This document shows positions 1 through 5,808 of a stretch of 5,876 nt of DNA, piece after piece. This DNA is from Bacteroidales bacterium (GTDB lineage Bacteria > Bacteroidota > Bacteroidia > Bacteroidales > ML635J-15). The stretch lies in the NCBI GenBank assembly GCA_028697515.1, contig JAQVEY010000168.1:1-5876 (forward strand). The letters are read 5' to 3'. The translations under genes and the position numbers were made by a program. Within the stretch, counting starts at the first letter, position 1; each line of letters opens with the position of its first letter. The notes under the pieces were generated by a model. That model saw only the letters and a list, made by a program, of their open reading frames with translations. It was not told the origin of the DNA and made no database searches.

Positions 1-74
1 CCTGGATGGAATTTTCTGATGACGAAATAATGATTGTAAGACAAAGAAAACAATGGATTCCTGAAATGGATTAA
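1..74 (+). CDS. C-terminal end of an unidentified protein (partial)
   Basis: The third forward frame is open from the window edge to a TAA at 72-74 and encodes a tail ending in RQRKQWIPEMD. The other two forward frames stop within the first 30 bases. The peptide is mixed and charged, with two tryptophans, and looks like a real globular C-terminus, but 23-24 residues are too few to name a family and I do not recognise it. The start lies outside the window. Downstream there is no hairpin followed by a T-tract; the repeat array begins about 40 bp after the stop. The gene points toward the RluA-type gene on the other strand, so the array lies between two convergent 3' ends. Confidence 0.45.
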   Translation, partial: WMEFSDDEIMIVRQRKQWIPEMD

Positions 75-113
75 ATTATTTTCAGATTGTACACAGACAT
101 GCAATTAAAGAAG

Positions 114-211
114 CGTTTATTAACCGATAATAACGGATAAATTAAAACAAAAATTCTGGAATTTAATCGCATAACAGACTGACTGCTCTGCAAGATTTCT
201 CAAACCGTAGT
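114..211. repeat. Repeat unit 1 (98 bp)
   Basis: This is a complete copy. Its core is CCGATAATAACGG (124-136), in which CCG pairs with CGG but the next position is an A-A mismatch. The second inverted repeat AAATTCTGGAATTT (151-164) is intact and can form a 5 bp stem with a CTGG loop. The tail ACAGACTGACTGCTCTGCAAG lies at 174-194. Confidence 0.8.
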
Positions 212-306
212 CGTTATTAACCGTTAGTAACGGATAAATTAAAACAAAATTCTGGAATTTATCGAGTAACAGAATGACTGCTCTGCAAGATTCCTCAAAC
301 CTTAGT
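212..306. repeat. Repeat unit 2 (95 bp)
   Basis: This complete copy is the best conserved. The core CCGTTAGTAACGG (221-233) is a perfect 5 bp inverted repeat with an AGT loop. The second inverted repeat AAATTCTGGAATTT (247-260) is also intact. The tail at 269-289 differs from unit 1 at a single base (AGAATGACTG against AGACTGACTG). Confidence 0.8.
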
Positions 307-458
307 CGTTATTAACCGTTAGTAACGGATAATATAAAAATAACAAGCTACAACGGCTTTAGCTCTCACGAGCTTGCGAATAAAATAAAAAAACAAGTTT
401 TCATGTTTAAAATTAAAATGACGGACTGTTTGCTCCACAAAGGTTTTAAAACATTAGT
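307..458. repeat. Repeat unit 3 (152 bp), interrupted in the middle
   Basis: The first 25 bases (307-331) match unit 2, including the perfect CCGTTAGTAACGG core (316-328). From about 420 the sequence rejoins the unit tail (ACGGACTGTTTGCTCCACAA, then TTAGT at 454-458). Between them, 332-419 is unrelated to the corresponding part of the other units and makes this copy about 55 bp longer. Confidence 0.75.
332..419. other. Foreign, hairpin-bearing segment inside repeat unit 3
   Basis: This stretch replaces the AAATTCTGGAATTT part of the unit. It contains AGCTCTCACGAGCT (361-374), a perfect 5 bp stem with a TCAC loop. An outer pair, CAAGCT (344-349) with AGCTTG (371-376), and an alternative, AAGC (345-348) with GCTT (356-359), compete with it. 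The rest is A-rich. It has no ORF and no clear target-site duplication, so whether it is an inserted small element or a diverged copy cannot be settled from one example. Confidence 0.45.
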
Positions 459-557
459 CGTTTATTAACCGATAGTAACGGATAAATTAGAAACAAAAAA
501 TTCAAGACTTTAATCGAATAACAGACTGATTGTTCTGCAAGGGTTTAGGAGTCATAT
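459..557. repeat. Repeat unit 4 (99 bp)
   Basis: The core is CCGATAGTAACGG (469-481), with the same A-A mismatch as unit 1. The second inverted repeat is degraded to AAATTCAAGACTTT (498-511). The tail ACAGACTGATTGTTCTGCAA (521-540) is well kept. Confidence 0.75.
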
Positions 558-610
558 TGATTATTAACTATTAGCGATGAATAAATTTGGTAAAATGAAA
601 TTCTAAAATG
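558..610. repeat. Repeat unit 5, partial and decayed
   Basis: TTATTAAC is kept (561-568), but the core has drifted to CTATTAGCGATGA (568-580). ATAAATT follows, and AAATTCT can still be recognised near 598-604. The unit tail is absent. The array ends here, about 70 bp before the stop of the convergent pseudouridine synthase gene. Confidence 0.55.
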
Positions 611-648
611 TACTGCAAAACCACCTTAGCCTTCGCCTCAAATACAAG

Positions 649-664
649 TTTGGCTCAGCCCAAA
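649..664. other. Short inverted repeat downstream of the pseudouridine synthase gene
   Basis: TTTGGCTCAGCCCAAA can fold as TTTGG with CCAAA, or as a TTTGGC stem with one bulged base. It lies 14 bp beyond the stop codon of the minus-strand gene. It lacks a T-run on either strand, so a role as intrinsic terminator is weak. Confidence 0.25.
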
Positions 665-678
665 GGACAAAATATGTT

Positions 679-1365
679 TTATTTTATTTCCGAAAATACT
701 CTCCAGATTTTCTCATCAGGAAAAGGAGCTTTAATTATGAGGGGTTCTTTTTTTACAGGATGGACAATATTTATTTCGCCTGCATGTAAATTGATTCCAC
801 CGTTTTCATTAGCTCTTTTATATCCATATTTCAAATCTCCTTTTATAGGACAATCAATGTGAGCTAATTGACAACGAATTTGATGATGACGACCTGTAAG
901 CAGATTAATTTCAAGCAGGAAATATTTTTCTGATTTTGCTATTAATTTATAATCAAGTATTGCCTGTTTAGTATTTTCTGTAGAGACTTCAGAAATATAA
1001 GATTTATTTTGCTTTGTGTTTCTTAAAATATAGTTTACTAATCTGTCACTGTCTTTTGGTGGTTGTTCGGAGCAAATTGCAAAATATGTTTTTTTCGCTT
1101 CTTTTGATCTAAAAATTTCATTTAATCTAGTAAGAGCTTTACTAGTTCTTGCAAACAAAACAACACCACTGACAGGTCTATCCAAACGATGTGGCACACC
1201 TATAAATACATCACCTGGTTTATTGTATTTAGCTTTAATATATTGTTTAACAATTTCTGACAATGGAATATCACCTGTTTTATCTCCCTGAACAATTTGC
1301 CCCGACTTTTTATTTAAGGCTATTATATGATTATCTTCATACAATATTTCCGGTACATCATTCAT
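679..1365 (-). CDS. RluA-family 23S rRNA/tRNA pseudouridine synthase
   Basis: This 228-residue cytoplasmic enzyme is predicted to isomerise a uridine in structured RNA to pseudouridine. The catalytic motif HRLDRPVSG spans residues 59-67, with D62 as the expected catalytic aspartate. The second family motif TGRHHQIR (157-164), then PIKGDLKYG (173-181) and INLHA...HP (191-203), are all present, so the domain looks intact. There is no N-terminal S4 RNA-binding domain; the protein begins directly with the catalytic fold (EILYEDNHIIALNKKSG). That is the short form common in Bacteroidota, so the target site (RluA-, RluC- or RluD-like) cannot be assigned. The ATG at 1363-1365 lies 20 bp after the panB stop, with no Shine-Dalgarno sequence, so co-transcription with panB is likely. 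No convincing terminator follows: the GC-containing hairpin at 649-664 lacks a T-tract. Confidence 0.92.
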   Translation of the reverse strand: MNDVPEILYEDNHIIALNKKSGQIVQGDKTGDIPLSEIVKQYIKAKYNKPGDVFIGVPHRLDRPVSGVVLFARTSKALTRLNEIFRSKEAKKTYFAICSEQPPKDSDRLVNYILRNTKQNKSYISEVSTENTKQAILDYKLIAKSEKYFLLEINLLTGRHHQIRCQLAHIDCPIKGDLKYGYKRANENGGINLHAGEINIVHPVKKEPLIIKAPFPDEKIWRVFSEIK

Positions 1366-1385
1366 TTAATCAAAACAAAATAGGA

Positions 1386-2198
1386 TTAATACTGTTCGCT
1401 CTCGTTAGGGAAACTACCGCTCTTAACATCCTTAATATAATTATTAACAGCATCCCTTGTTATCTTATCAAGGTCAGCATATCTGCGTAAAAATCTAGGT
1501 GAAAATTCTTGTGTTATCCCCAACATATCATGTAAAACTAATACCTGACCATCAACAGCTCCAGCGCCAATTCCTATTATTGGAATCTTAACTTCAGATG
1601 CAATCTGATTAGCCAAACTTGCCGGGACTTTTTCGAGAACTATGGCAAAACAACCAGCATCTTCAAGAATATGAGCATCTGCAATTAATTTGGAGGCTTC
1701 TTCTTCTTCACGAGCTCTGACAACATAAGTACCAAATTTATGAATACTTTGAGGAGTAAGTCCTAGATGTCCCATAACAGGAATTCCTGCAGATAAAATT
1801 CTTTTTACAGAATCAATTACTTCTTCACCGCCTTCAATTTTTACTGCTGCTGCACCAGTTTCTTTCATTATCCGAATTGCTGACGACAGCGCTAGTTTTG
1901 AGTTACTTTGATAAGTACCAAAAGGTAAATCTACAACAACCAAGGCTCGTTTAACACCTCTAACTACAGATGCAGCATGATATATCATCATATCTAGTGT
2001 AATAGGGAGGGTCGAGTCAAATCCTGCCATAACATTTGAAGCAGAATCCCCAACAAGAATTACATCTATACCTGTTTTGTCAAGTAACTTTGCAAAACTG
2101 TAATCATATGCTGTGAGCATTGAAATCTTTTTATCGTTACGCTTCATTTCTTGAAGAACGTGAGTGGTAATTTTACGTATTTCTTTATGTACTGACAT
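1386..2198 (-). CDS. panB: Ketopantoate hydroxymethyltransferase (3-methyl-2-oxobutanoate hydroxymethyltransferase)
   Basis: PanB transfers a hydroxymethyl group from 5,10-methylene-tetrahydrofolate to 2-oxoisovalerate, making ketopantoate in the first committed step of pantothenate (CoA) synthesis in the cytoplasm. The TIM-barrel signatures are complete. LVGDS (48-52) holds the Mg-binding D51, [10 protein letters not shown] (87-96) the second ligand D90, VKIEGG (119-124) the lysine K120, and VLEKVP (187-192) the likely catalytic base E189. GHLGLTPQS and [17 protein letters not shown] also match the family. I choose the ATG at 2196-2198, giving 270 residues beginning [19 protein letters not shown], the usual family beginning. 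The frame can be extended seven codons to a TTG at 2219, but that adds only a lysine-rich tail (MANKTKK). The chosen ATG is preceded by an A-rich stretch ending AAAAAAG. The pseudouridine synthase gene follows after 20 bp. panC and panD are not in the window. Confidence 0.96.
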   Translation of the reverse strand: MSVHKEIRKITTHVLQEMKRNDKKISMLTAYDYSFAKLLDKTGIDVILVGDSASNVMAGFDSTLPITLDMMIYHAASVVRGVKRALVVVDLPFGTYQSNSKLALSSAIRIMKETGAAAVKIEGGEEVIDSVKRILSAGIPVMGHLGLTPQSIHKFGTYVVRAREEEEASKLIADAHILEDAGCFAIVLEKVPASLANQIASEVKIPIIGIGAGAVDGQVLVLHDMLGITQEFSPRFLRRYADLDKITRDAVNNYIKDVKSGSFPNESEQY

Positions 2199-2202
2199 CT
2201 TT

Positions 2203-2236
2203 TTTGTTTTATTTGCCAAATATTTTCCTAATTTTG
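2203..2236 (+). promoter_or_regulatory. Possible promoter for the lipoprotein gene
   Basis: TAATTTTG at 2229-2236 matches the TAnnTTTG -7 consensus. TTTG at 2203-2206 lies 22 bp before it, slightly longer than the usual 19-21 bp but tolerable. A start of transcription near 2242 would leave a leader of roughly 20 nt before the ATG at 2265. Confidence 0.35.
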
Positions 2237-2251
2237 ACGTTTAATTTGATG

Positions 2252-2259
2252 CAAATATA
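2252..2259 (-). promoter_or_regulatory. Possible Bacteroidota -7 box for panB
   Basis: The minus strand reads TATATTTG, an exact match to TAnnTTTG, about 54 bp upstream of the panB ATG. I see no TTTG at the expected -33 distance, so support is partial. It sits in the 66 bp spacer shared with the divergent lipoprotein gene. Confidence 0.3.
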
Positions 2260-2264
2260 ATAAG

Positions 2265-3296
2265 ATGAATAATATAAGTTTAATATTCCTAGCTTTAATT
2301 TTAGTTTTCCTTTCATCGTGCAGCACTGATGTTGATGTTAATGGCGAATGGGACGACATTCCTATTGTTTATTGTGTGCTCGACCATTCATCTCAATTTC
2401 AATATGTTAAAGTAAACAAAAGTTTCCTTGGACCAGTACCGGCATCAGTAATGGCTCAGGTTAGCGATTCTCTTTTTTATGAAAATGTAAGTGTGGAAGT
2501 TAAGGAATTTATAAATAATAATCAAACAAGGTCATGGACTTTCAACCCTGTTGATACTATTGATAAGCCCGACGGGTATTTTTCTTCCGACAAGAATACT
2601 ATATGGGTGGCACATATGAGTTTTACTGAAAATGCTACATATGAACTAAATGTAAACATAAATGATGGTGAACATATAATTAAAGGCGAAACTCAGTTAA
2701 TTGATGGAATTTATTTAATTAAACCAAGTTTACTCCAGCCACAGGTTGAAATTCATAATTATAATGGGGATAGTGAGTATAAATATAATAATGGCACAAA
2801 TGGAAAAGTTTTTCAAATGACGATTGTGTTTAATTATATTGAAATAATTGATGGAGATACATCAGATAATTATATATCGATTAATTGGCCACAGGGTAAA
2901 GAGTATCGCTCAACATCGACAGCAAGTGACGTTTCAGGAAAATTTTCTGTGTTAGCATTCTACAATCTACTCGCTAGTTCTATTCCACCAGCAGAGCCAA
3001 ATGTAAAGAGGCTTGTAAAAATGCCAAACAGTATTGAGTTTAAACTAGCTGCAGCAGATGAGAATTATACTACTTATATGGAAGTTACAGCACCCTCAAA
3101 TGGTCTGGTTCAAGATAAGCCAAGCTTCACAAATTTATCGGAAGGATATGGACTATTTGCAAGCCGCTACAATATTTCTTTAACCAAACCTTTAAGTGGT
3201 AGGTCACTCGATTCTATAAATAGAGGTATATATACAAAAGACTTGGGTTTCGCAGACAGATATGATCATTATTATACTGTTTGGGGTGTAAACTAA
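2265..3296 (+). CDS. Predicted lipoprotein, DUF4249-like (tentative)
   Basis: The product has 343 residues. The N-terminus is a short lipoprotein signal: a hydrophobic run (ISLIFLALILVF, residues 4-15), then the lipobox LSSC with the acylated cysteine at C19. The mature protein would begin CSTDVDVNGEWDD, with acidic residues close to the cysteine, a feature often associated with surface-exposed Bacteroidota lipoproteins; that location is inference. There are no further membrane segments. The body is rich in beta-prone and aromatic stretches (IPIVYCVLDHSSQFQYVKVNKSFLG; TYELNVNINDGEHIIKGETQL). The C-terminus (GYGLFASRYNISLTKPL...RGIYTKDLGF) resembles Bacteroidota hypothetical lipoproteins of the DUF4249 type. 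I assign this from general resemblance, not from a profile match. The gene is divergent from panB and convergent with pheT, so it is probably transcribed alone. No function can be given. Confidence 0.85.
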   Translation: MNNISLIFLALILVFLSSCSTDVDVNGEWDDIPIVYCVLDHSSQFQYVKVNKSFLGPVPASVMAQVSDSLFYENVSVEVKEFINNNQTRSWTFNPVDTIDKPDGYFSSDKNTIWVAHMSFTENATYELNVNINDGEHIIKGETQLIDGIYLIKPSLLQPQVEIHNYNGDSEYKYNNGTNGKVFQMTIVFNYIEIIDGDTSDNYISINWPQGKEYRSTSTASDVSGKFSVLAFYNLLASSIPPAEPNVKRLVKMPNSIEFKLAAADENYTTYMEVTAPSNGLVQDKPSFTNLSEGYGLFASRYNISLTKPLSGRSLDSINRGIYTKDLGFADRYDHYYTVWGVN

Positions 3297-3331
3297 TCAA
3301 AGCTTTCCACGGAATTTTATATAAATAAACA

Positions 3332-4255
3332 TTATCTTATTTTAGCGCCAATTTGTTTTTCATAAGCATTGATAAGATTTTTCATAATTTTATCAATCTG
3401 ATGCTCTGTCATAGTTTTTTCACTATCTTCAAGTGTAAAGCTTAATGCGTATGATTGTTTACCATTCTCAAGATTTTTACCGACATACACATCAAACAAA
3501 TTGATATCGCTTATATATTTGGGCTCTGTTTTATATGCAATTTCAGTCAATGCCTTATATGTAACATCCGAATCAATAAGAAGTGCTAGATCACGTTTAA
3601 CTTTAGGAAATCTTGAAATAGTTGTGTATTCTACTTTATTAGTTTTGACAATACTAAACAAAGCATCCCAATTTATCTCGGCATAAAATACATCCTGATT
3701 TATATTAAATTTTTCTGTAATCTCTTTACTTAGCAATCCAATTTTGCATAAGACTTCTTTTTTTACACGTGATAATAATGCGTACGAGAATTCATTATTC
3801 TTGATCAATTCAGTATCAAAATCATCTGGATTTATTCCCATTTTATTTAATACTATTTCTAGATATGATTTAAGAAGATAAAAATCAGTAGGATTATCTT
3901 TGAGATTCCAACTAAGCTGATTACGTTTTCCAGAAATCCACAGAGATAAAAACTTGGTTTCGTAATACCTACTAATATCAGAAATATCTTTATTCTCATT
4001 ATGAGCATGGTATGTCCTGCCAAATTCAAAAAATTTAATATCCTGATTTTTACGATTAATATTATATGCTATACTTTCTAATCCTCCATAAATAGGACTT
4101 GGTCTCATAATACTTAAATCGTTGCTTAAAGGATTAAATATTTTAACCAAACCTGAATCTTCTTTTTCAGAAACAAAACTGTTACTAATTAATGAATTAC
4201 ACATTATCTCTGAAAAACCATGAGAAGCTAATAAATCGGAAACTAAATTTACCAT
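3332..4255 (-). CDS. pheT: PheT C-terminal part (B6/B7 core and FDX-ACB domain)
   Basis: From the first ATG after the stop this part encodes 307 residues. The core contains LVSDLLASHGFSEIMCNSLI (4-23), IFNPLSNDLSIMRPS (39-53), GGLESIAYNINRKNQDIKFF (57-76) and EFGRTYH. Residues about 210-307 form the FDX-ACB domain (TISRFPKVKRDLALLID, then FDVYVGK, SYALSFTLED and the terminal helix TEHQIDKIMKNLINAYEK). There is no Shine-Dalgarno sequence before this ATG, and the coding similarity extends upstream to the TAA at 4433, so the ATG is an internal methionine of PheT, not a natural start. No ATG, GTG or TTG lies between 4256 and 4432; only an ATT directly follows the stop. Separate translation of a functional piece therefore looks unlikely. 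The gene ends 35 bp from the convergent lipoprotein stop. Confidence 0.8.
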   Translation of the reverse strand: MVNLVSDLLASHGFSEIMCNSLISNSFVSEKEDSGLVKIFNPLSNDLSIMRPSPIYGGLESIAYNINRKNQDIKFFEFGRTYHAHNENKDISDISRYYETKFLSLWISGKRNQLSWNLKDNPTDFYLLKSYLEIVLNKMGINPDDFDTELIKNNEFSYALLSRVKKEVLCKIGLLSKEITEKFNINQDVFYAEINWDALFSIVKTNKVEYTTISRFPKVKRDLALLIDSDVTYKALTEIAYKTEPKYISDINLFDVYVGKNLENGKQSYALSFTLEDSEKTMTEHQIDKIMKNLINAYEKQIGAKIR

Positions 4256-4432
4256 TTTATCATTATCGGGCTTAATAGTGTTATTAACAGATATTGATAT
4301 TTTTTCTGGTATTTCGACATTATTATATCCATAAATTCTAAGTACATCCTCAACTACATCAGCTTCTCTATAAACGTCGATTCGATATGATGGGATTTTA
4401 AGCGTTATATCTTGTACATTCTTATGAACAAT

Positions 4433-4435
4433 TTA
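4433..4435 (-). other. pheT: In-frame TAA interrupting pheT
   Basis: The minus strand reads CTG GAG ATA TAA ATT GTT. The preceding stretch ends KYLEI and the following one begins IVHKNVQDITLKI, a continuous B5 domain with one residue replaced by stop. GAA, AAA or CAA would each become TAA by one change; glutamate or lysine is my guess for the original residue. All five natural gene ends in the window are also TAA (72-74, 679-681, 1386-1388, 3294-3296 and 3332-3334), which argues against TAA being a sense codon here. Confidence 0.9.
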
Positions 4436-5761
4436 TATCTCCAGATATTTAAGAATATTGTCTATTTCGGCCTCGGAAATATATTTCCCAATAAGCTTTC
4501 TACATCGGTCGTAATTAAATTCTACCATTACGGGATCGACAATATTTGGATATACGTCAATAATGTCAGATGATATTTTTCCGGCTCCAATTGATTCAAT
4601 TAAGAGTGCAGCCCTCTTAACAGCAAACAAAGTCATATTAATATCGGCTCCACGTTCAAATCTAAAAGAAGAATCAGTAGAAATACCATGATGTTTAGCT
4701 GTTCGGCGAACCCATGTCGGATTGAAGCAAGCACTTTCGATAAATATTTTATTTGTAGTTTTAGATACTCCAGATTCTATTCCACCAAAAACACCAGCAA
4801 TACACATAGGAGTATCGTGGTTACAAATCATAAGATCGTTTGAACTTAATTTCCTTTGCAAACCGTCGAGTGTTGTAAAGGAAGTTCCTTCATCAACAGT
4901 TTTTACAATAATTTTATTCCCTTGAATTTTGTCTCCATCAAAAGCATGTAAAGGATGACCTGTTTCGTGCAAAACGAAGTTAGTGATATCTACAATATTA
5001 TTAATAGGGTTAAGACCAATAGCCTTAAGTCTAATTTTAAGCCAATCAGGTGATTCTGCAACCTTAATACTATCCATACAAATACCCGAATATCTTGGAC
5101 AGGCAATAGTGTTCTGAACTTGTACATCAACAGAATATGATTTTTTGACAACAGTAAAAGAAGAAATATCAGGAAACTTATAATTTATCTTTTTAAAAGC
5201 AGCCAAATCGCGGGCAACACCAATATGACTAGCTGCATCAATTCTGTTAGGAGTGAGGTCAATCTCCATAACAAAGTCATTTTCTATCTTAAAGTAGTCT
5301 GAAGCAGGTGTTCCAATAACAGCGTCTTCAGGTAATACCATAATTCCTGCATGAGAATCGCCCAAACCCATTTCATCTTCAGCACAAATCATTCCTTCCG
5401 ATTCTTCACCTCGTATTTTAGCTTTTTTAATCTCAAAGTAGCCTGATTCTGAGTAAATAATTGTTCCTACAGTTGCAACAACAACCTTTTGACCGGCGGC
5501 AACATTTGGTGCTCCACATACTATTTTTAAATAGTCTTTATGGCCAACGTCAACAGTTGTAATGCTCAATTTGTCTGCATTTGGATGCTTTTCACAAGTT
5601 ATTACTTTTCCAATAATAAAGCCTTTTAAGCCGCCTTTTATTGAAGAAAAAGTTTCAATACTACTTGTCTCTAAGCCAATTTGTGTTAATTGATTTGCAA
5701 GTTGTTCAGGGCTATCGTCTAGATTAATATAATTCTTAATCCAATTGTATGAAATATTCAT
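4433..5761 (-). CDS. pheT: PheT N-terminal part (to the in-frame stop)
   Basis: This part encodes 442 residues. The B2 tRNA-binding domain shows KGFIIGKVITCEKHPNADKL (46-65), VCGAPNVAAGQKVVVATVGT (81-100) and MGLGDSHAGIMVLP (131-144). EIDLTPNRIDAASHIGVARD (166-185) completes B1. The B3/B4 editing region includes CPRYSGI (221-227), GLNPINNIVDITNFVLHETG (249-268), HPLHAFDGDKI and the SSFRFERGAD motif (364-373). B5 begins near VMVEFNYDRCRKLIG (411-425) and is cut after ILKYLEI. A start seven codons further up (ATG at 5780-5782) is possible on paper, but it would overlap the probable -7 box and add an atypical MHFKFYI extension. Alone, this product would lack the core that contacts PheS, so it should not support aminoacylation. 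Confidence 0.85.
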   Translation of the reverse strand: MNISYNWIKNYINLDDSPEQLANQLTQIGLETSSIETFSSIKGGLKGFIIGKVITCEKHPNADKLSITTVDVGHKDYLKIVCGAPNVAAGQKVVVATVGTIIYSESGYFEIKKAKIRGEESEGMICAEDEMGLGDSHAGIMVLPEDAVIGTPASDYFKIENDFVMEIDLTPNRIDAASHIGVARDLAAFKKINYKFPDISSFTVVKKSYSVDVQVQNTIACPRYSGICMDSIKVAESPDWLKIRLKAIGLNPINNIVDITNFVLHETGHPLHAFDGDKIQGNKIIVKTVDEGTSFTTLDGLQRKLSSNDLMICNHDTPMCIAGVFGGIESGVSKTTNKIFIESACFNPTWVRRTAKHHGISTDSSFRFERGADINMTLFAVKRAALLIESIGAGKISSDIIDVYPNIVDPVMVEFNYDRCRKLIGKYISEAEIDNILKYLEI

Positions 5762-5779
5762 TATATAAAATTTAAAATG

Positions 5780-5808
5780 CAAATTTATAAATTTTATCGG
5801 TTTTCAAA
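5780..5808 (-). promoter_or_regulatory. Probable pheT promoter (Bacteroidota type)
   Basis: On the minus strand TAAATTTG (5787-5780) matches TAnnTTTG exactly, with TTTG (5808-5805) 17 bp upstream, a spacing at the short end of what the family tolerates. Transcription would start near 5774, leaving a leader of only about 13 nt before the ATG at 5761. The element overlaps the alternative upstream ATG at 5780-5782, which supports the downstream start. The remaining upstream sequence to 5876 is AT-rich and shows no gene. Confidence 0.45.

Larger units (their letters stand above)
114..610. repeat. Degenerate tandem array of a 95-99 bp unit, about 4.5 copies
   Basis: Five copies of one unit follow head to tail. 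The most recognisable part is a core around TTAACCGTTAGTAACGGATA, and its inverted-repeat centres start at 124, 221, 316, 469 and 568. The spacings are 97, 95, 153 and 99 bp; the long one is explained by extra sequence in the third copy. A full unit runs in this order: the core inverted repeat, ATAAATTAAAACAAA, a second inverted repeat AAATTCTGGAATTT, then a tail near ACAGACTGACTGCTCTGCAAG and CTCAAACC.TAGTCG. The whole unit is conserved, not just a short repeat between unique spacers, so it is not a CRISPR array. Every frame has stops, so it is not coding. The array fills the gap between two convergent genes, the usual place for REP/BIME-like palindromic repeats. The family is unknown to me. 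The flanks at 75-113 and 611-678 show nothing else convincing. Confidence 0.85.
3332..5761 (-). pseudogene. pheT: Phenylalanyl-tRNA synthetase beta subunit locus, interrupted by an in-frame TAA
   Basis: Read through, this locus gives 809 codons, the expected length for bacterial PheT, which pairs with PheS as an alpha2-beta2 enzyme charging tRNA-Phe in the cytoplasm. Domains in order: B1 with the EMAP/OB-fold tRNA-binding domain B2 (about residues 1-190), the B3/B4 editing domain (about 195-400), B5 (about 410-485), the B6/B7 synthetase-like core, and the B8 FDX-ACB anticodon-binding domain at the end. Codon 443 is TAA (4433-4435), inside B5. The 59 codons between it and the next ATG, including ITLKIPSYRIDVYREADVV and LRIYGYNNVEIPEK, continue B5 in the same frame. 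Hence one substitution, not an indel, separates this from an intact gene. No other in-frame stop occurs and no domain is missing, so decay, if real, is very recent. A consensus error is the simplest alternative. I choose the ATG at 5761 because MNISYNWIKNYI is the typical PheT beginning. Confidence 0.9.

Noticed and set aside
114..610. The repeats considered as a CRISPR array
   Set aside because: The whole 95-99 bp unit is conserved, including the parts that would be spacers. The repeated piece is not a uniform 25-40 bp, and no cas gene is nearby.
114..610. The repeats considered as integron attC sites or plasmid iterons
   Set aside because: The RYYYAAC/GTTRRRY pairs do not fit, no cassette ORFs lie between the copies, and no integrase or replication gene is present. 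The unit is also far longer than typical iterons.
608..862. Plus-strand reading frame of 84 codons
   Set aside because: It overlaps the 3' end of the pseudouridine synthase gene antisense, has no recognisable protein character, and looks like a shadow frame.
2199..2219. TTG start adding seven residues to PanB
   Set aside because: The internal ATG gives the standard PanB beginning; the extension is only a lysine-rich tail from an alternative start codon.
3297..3331. Bidirectional terminator between the lipoprotein gene and pheT
   Set aside because: The only palindromes are AAAGCTTT (3299-3306) and the AT-only TTTATATAAA (3316-3325). Neither gives a stable stem-loop with a T-tract.
4433..4435. 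TAA reassigned to an amino acid in this organism
   Set aside because: All five gene ends in the window use TAA at the expected protein length, and no known bacterial code reads TAA as sense.
4256..4435. Frameshift or insertion element as the cause of the pheT break
   Set aside because: The frame is identical on both sides, and the sequence between the pieces is continuous PheT with no extra DNA.
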